From the NCBI GenBank assembly GCA_041749075.1, contig JBGTBY010000035.1, forward strand, positions 124,001 to 188,000: a DNA stretch of 64,000 nucleotides, read 5' to 3'. A program made the translations under genes and the position numbers. This DNA is from CAMTWZ01 sp041749075 (lineage in GTDB: Bacteria; Bacteroidota; Rhodothermia; Balneolales; HLUCCA01). The notes beneath the pieces are model-generated. The model was given only the letters and a program-made list of their open reading frames with translations, was not told the origin of the DNA and did no database searches. Numbering within the stretch: the stretch's first letter is position 1; the number at the start of each line of letters is the position of its first letter. Positions 62,823 through 64,000 of the stretch are shown here, piece by piece.

Positions 62823-63772
62823 AATCATGGATTTTCGCCAGTTTAATGCTCATCGGATGTGCGGCACCAGCACCGGATGACCCAGAAGCCGAAATCGATG
62901 AACGTCGAGCCAGTATCGCTCCAGAAGCCTATTCCTTGGATGGAAAGCCGTTGATGCGACCAATTCTCGATCCAGAGACCGATTCGCTTTTCACTGCCAA
63001 TTGGATGGAAGCCGCACAAGAATATGAAGCCAACCCAAACGATGTTGAAGCCTTGATTTGGCTCGGTCGACGCACAGCCTATCTCTGGCGTTACAACGAT
63101 GCCATCGCGATATTCACGAACGGTATCCGCGATTTCCCGAATGAACCGAGATTGTTTCGCCATCGCGGGCATCGTTACATCACCATCAGACAATTTGATC
63201 TAGCGATCATCGATCTGAAAAAAGCCGCCGAATTGATCGCAGGAAAACCCGACCAAGTGGAGCCGGATGGATTACCCAATGCGGCGAACATCCCCGTCAG
63301 CACACTCGGATTCAATATTTGGTACCATCTTGGATTGGCCCATTATCTGAATGGGGATTGGGATGAAGCCGTTGCCGCATTCAAAACCTGCGTCGAATAC
63401 AGCAATAACGACGATGCAAAAGTGAGCACCTACGATTGGCTGTTCATGTCCCTTCGCCGTGCTGGACGAACACAGGAGGCGGAGGAGCTCTTGAACGAGG
63501 TCTCTCCACATATGACCATCCTCGAAAGCATCGCTTACCATCGCCGACTTCTGATGTACAAAGGCCTCATCAAACCTGAAGCGCTGATGGATGAGGAATC
63601 GGCCAATGCGCTAGAGATCGTGACCGAAGGTTATGGACTCGCATTCTGGTTCCGGGAATCTGGAGATCTCGAACGATCCGATGCCTTGCTGAAACGCGTG
63701 ATCGATACCGGTTATTGGGCTGGTTTCGGGTACATCGCCGCCGAATCCGACCTGAATCGCCGTATATTCTAA
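62819..63772 (+). CDS. TPR-repeat lipoprotein
   Basis: A 317-aa predicted lipoprotein with lipobox LMLIGC at residues 9-14. TPR-like helix pairs are visible: DVEALIWLGRRTAYLWRYND near 78, PRLFRHRGHRYITIRQFDLA near 108, and NIWYHLGLAHYLNGDWDEAV near 165 with YDWLFMSLRRAGRTQEAEEL near 205. The ATGA overlap with the ABC gene suggests one transcript. TPRs bind proteins; a periplasmic adaptor for the exporter is possible but not shown. prfB starts 3 bp after its stop. Confidence 0.82.
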   Translation: MKSWIFASLMLIGCAAPAPDDPEAEIDERRASIAPEAYSLDGKPLMRPILDPETDSLFTANWMEAAQEYEANPNDVEALIWLGRRTAYLWRYNDAIAIFTNGIRDFPNEPRLFRHRGHRYITIRQFDLAIIDLKKAAELIAGKPDQVEPDGLPNAANIPVSTLGFNIWYHLGLAHYLNGDWDEAVAAFKTCVEYSNNDDAKVSTYDWLFMSLRRAGRTQEAEELLNEVSPHMTILESIAYHRRLLMYKGLIKPEALMDEESANALEIVTEGYGLAFWFRESGDLERSDALLKRVIDTGYWAGFGYIAAESDLNRRIF

Positions 63773-63775
63773 CCC

Positions 63776-64000
63776 ATGCAAACGACCTATACCCAAGAAT
63801 ACACCGAAGAGCTCTATCAGCGCCTTGATGCGTTGAGGAGGTATCTTTGACTACGATAAACGAACCTTACGCATAGCCGAACTCGAACTGCAATCGCAGG
63901 ATCCGGATCTTTGGAATCGCCCTGAAAATGCCCAGAAGTTGTTGAAAGAACTCAACAACGAAAAGGATTGGATCAAGAGTTGGGACGAGCTGGATGCGCA
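63776..64000 (+). CDS. prfB: Peptide chain release factor 2, 5' part, with programmed frameshift (runs off window)
   Basis: RF2 ends translation at UGA and UAA. The ATG at 63776 opens a 24-codon frame (MQTTYTQEYTEELYQRLDA to RRYL) that stops at an in-frame TGA at 63848-63850. A +1 shift at CTT-TGA-C gives DYDKRTLRIAELELQ and PDLWNRPENAQKLLKELN, the normal RF2 N-terminal helix region. The gene runs out of the window at 64000. It lies 3 bp after the TPR lipoprotein gene. The combination of reading frames and frameshift signal makes the call secure. Confidence 0.96.
63836..63850 (+). promoter_or_regulatory. RF2 programmed +1 frameshift site
   Basis: AGGAGG (63836-63841) lies three bases before the slippery CTT TGA C (63845-63851), nearly the same as in E. 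coli prfB. The internal Shine-Dalgarno-like sequence pulls the ribosome into the +1 frame when RF2 is scarce and UGA is read slowly, which gives self-regulation of RF2. Confidence 0.96.

Overview
The window looks like a chromosomal segment of a free-living Gram-negative bacterium in the Bacteroidota/Chlorobiota (FCB) group, probably on the Rhodothermota, Balneolota, Ignavibacteria or Kapabacteria side rather than classical Bacteroidia. Reasons: several large secreted proteins end in the type IX secretion (T9SS) C-terminal domain with the NYPNPFNP-type start; there are PorV/PorQ, GWxTD and carboxypeptidase-like TonB receptor proteins; RF2 carries a programmed frameshift; and there is a CrtC/CruC/CruD-like carotenoid finishing set of the kind known from green sulfur bacteria and Salinibacter. 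Placement is by inference only. No IS element, prophage, CRISPR array, tRNA or rRNA was seen.

Layout. 1-2209: 3' part of purL. 2293-16671: surface/secretion block with three T9SS cargo proteins (one a secreted nuclease), then a terminator followed at once by a tight four-gene operon (FN3-like lipoprotein, TonB receptor, PorV-like protein, NHL-propeller lipoprotein). 16752-23601: envelope hydrolases (metzincin-type lipoprotein on +; amidase, M28 and M48 peptidases in one minus-strand operon). 23672-30683: vitamin B12 island: cobalamin riboswitch, BtuB-like receptor, BtuG-like propeller lipoprotein, an intergenic region with three perfect DnaA boxes, and the B12-dependent ribonucleotide reductase NrdJ. 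30684-31048: terminators and a repeat family. 31049-34093: DUF4153 membrane protein, GNAT and two small membrane-anchored proteins. 34104-40970: a gap-free minus-strand operon GT2-xerC-hpf-hprK-M23-S9. 40985-42811: CrtC-like hydratase and a PlsC-like acyltransferase, which with the GT2 make a plausible carotenoid glucoside-ester pathway. 42844-49793: O-methyltransferase; minus-strand operon GWxTD-pdxA-methyltransferase-ftsE-DUF457; acyl-CoA carboxylase beta subunit. 49886-54368: small acidic lipoprotein and three consecutive secreted amidohydrolase-fold proteins, of which only the middle one keeps its HxH metal motif. 54369-55250: MerC-like protein, Fur-family regulator and overlapping palindromic operators. 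55298-63772: AtuA-family protein, renalase-like flavoprotein, two ABC half-transporters that look like a degenerate/canonical heterodimer, RNase Z with a repetitive disordered tail between them, and a TPR lipoprotein. 63776-64000: 5' end of prfB with its frameshift site.

The strongest functional links are (i) B12 sensing, uptake and consumption side by side, (ii) T9SS cargo next to TonB/PorV-type outer-membrane genes, and (iii) the hydratase/glycosyltransferase/acyltransferase set around 40-42.8 kb. The best candidates for something undescribed are the amidohydrolase trio with two apparent pseudoenzymes, the RNase Z with a tandem-repeat Arg-rich tail and altered zinc motif, the lipoprotein with a cold-shock-like domain, and the DnaA-box cluster ahead of nrdJ. 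Coding calls rest on ORF integrity and recognised motifs; no searches were run.
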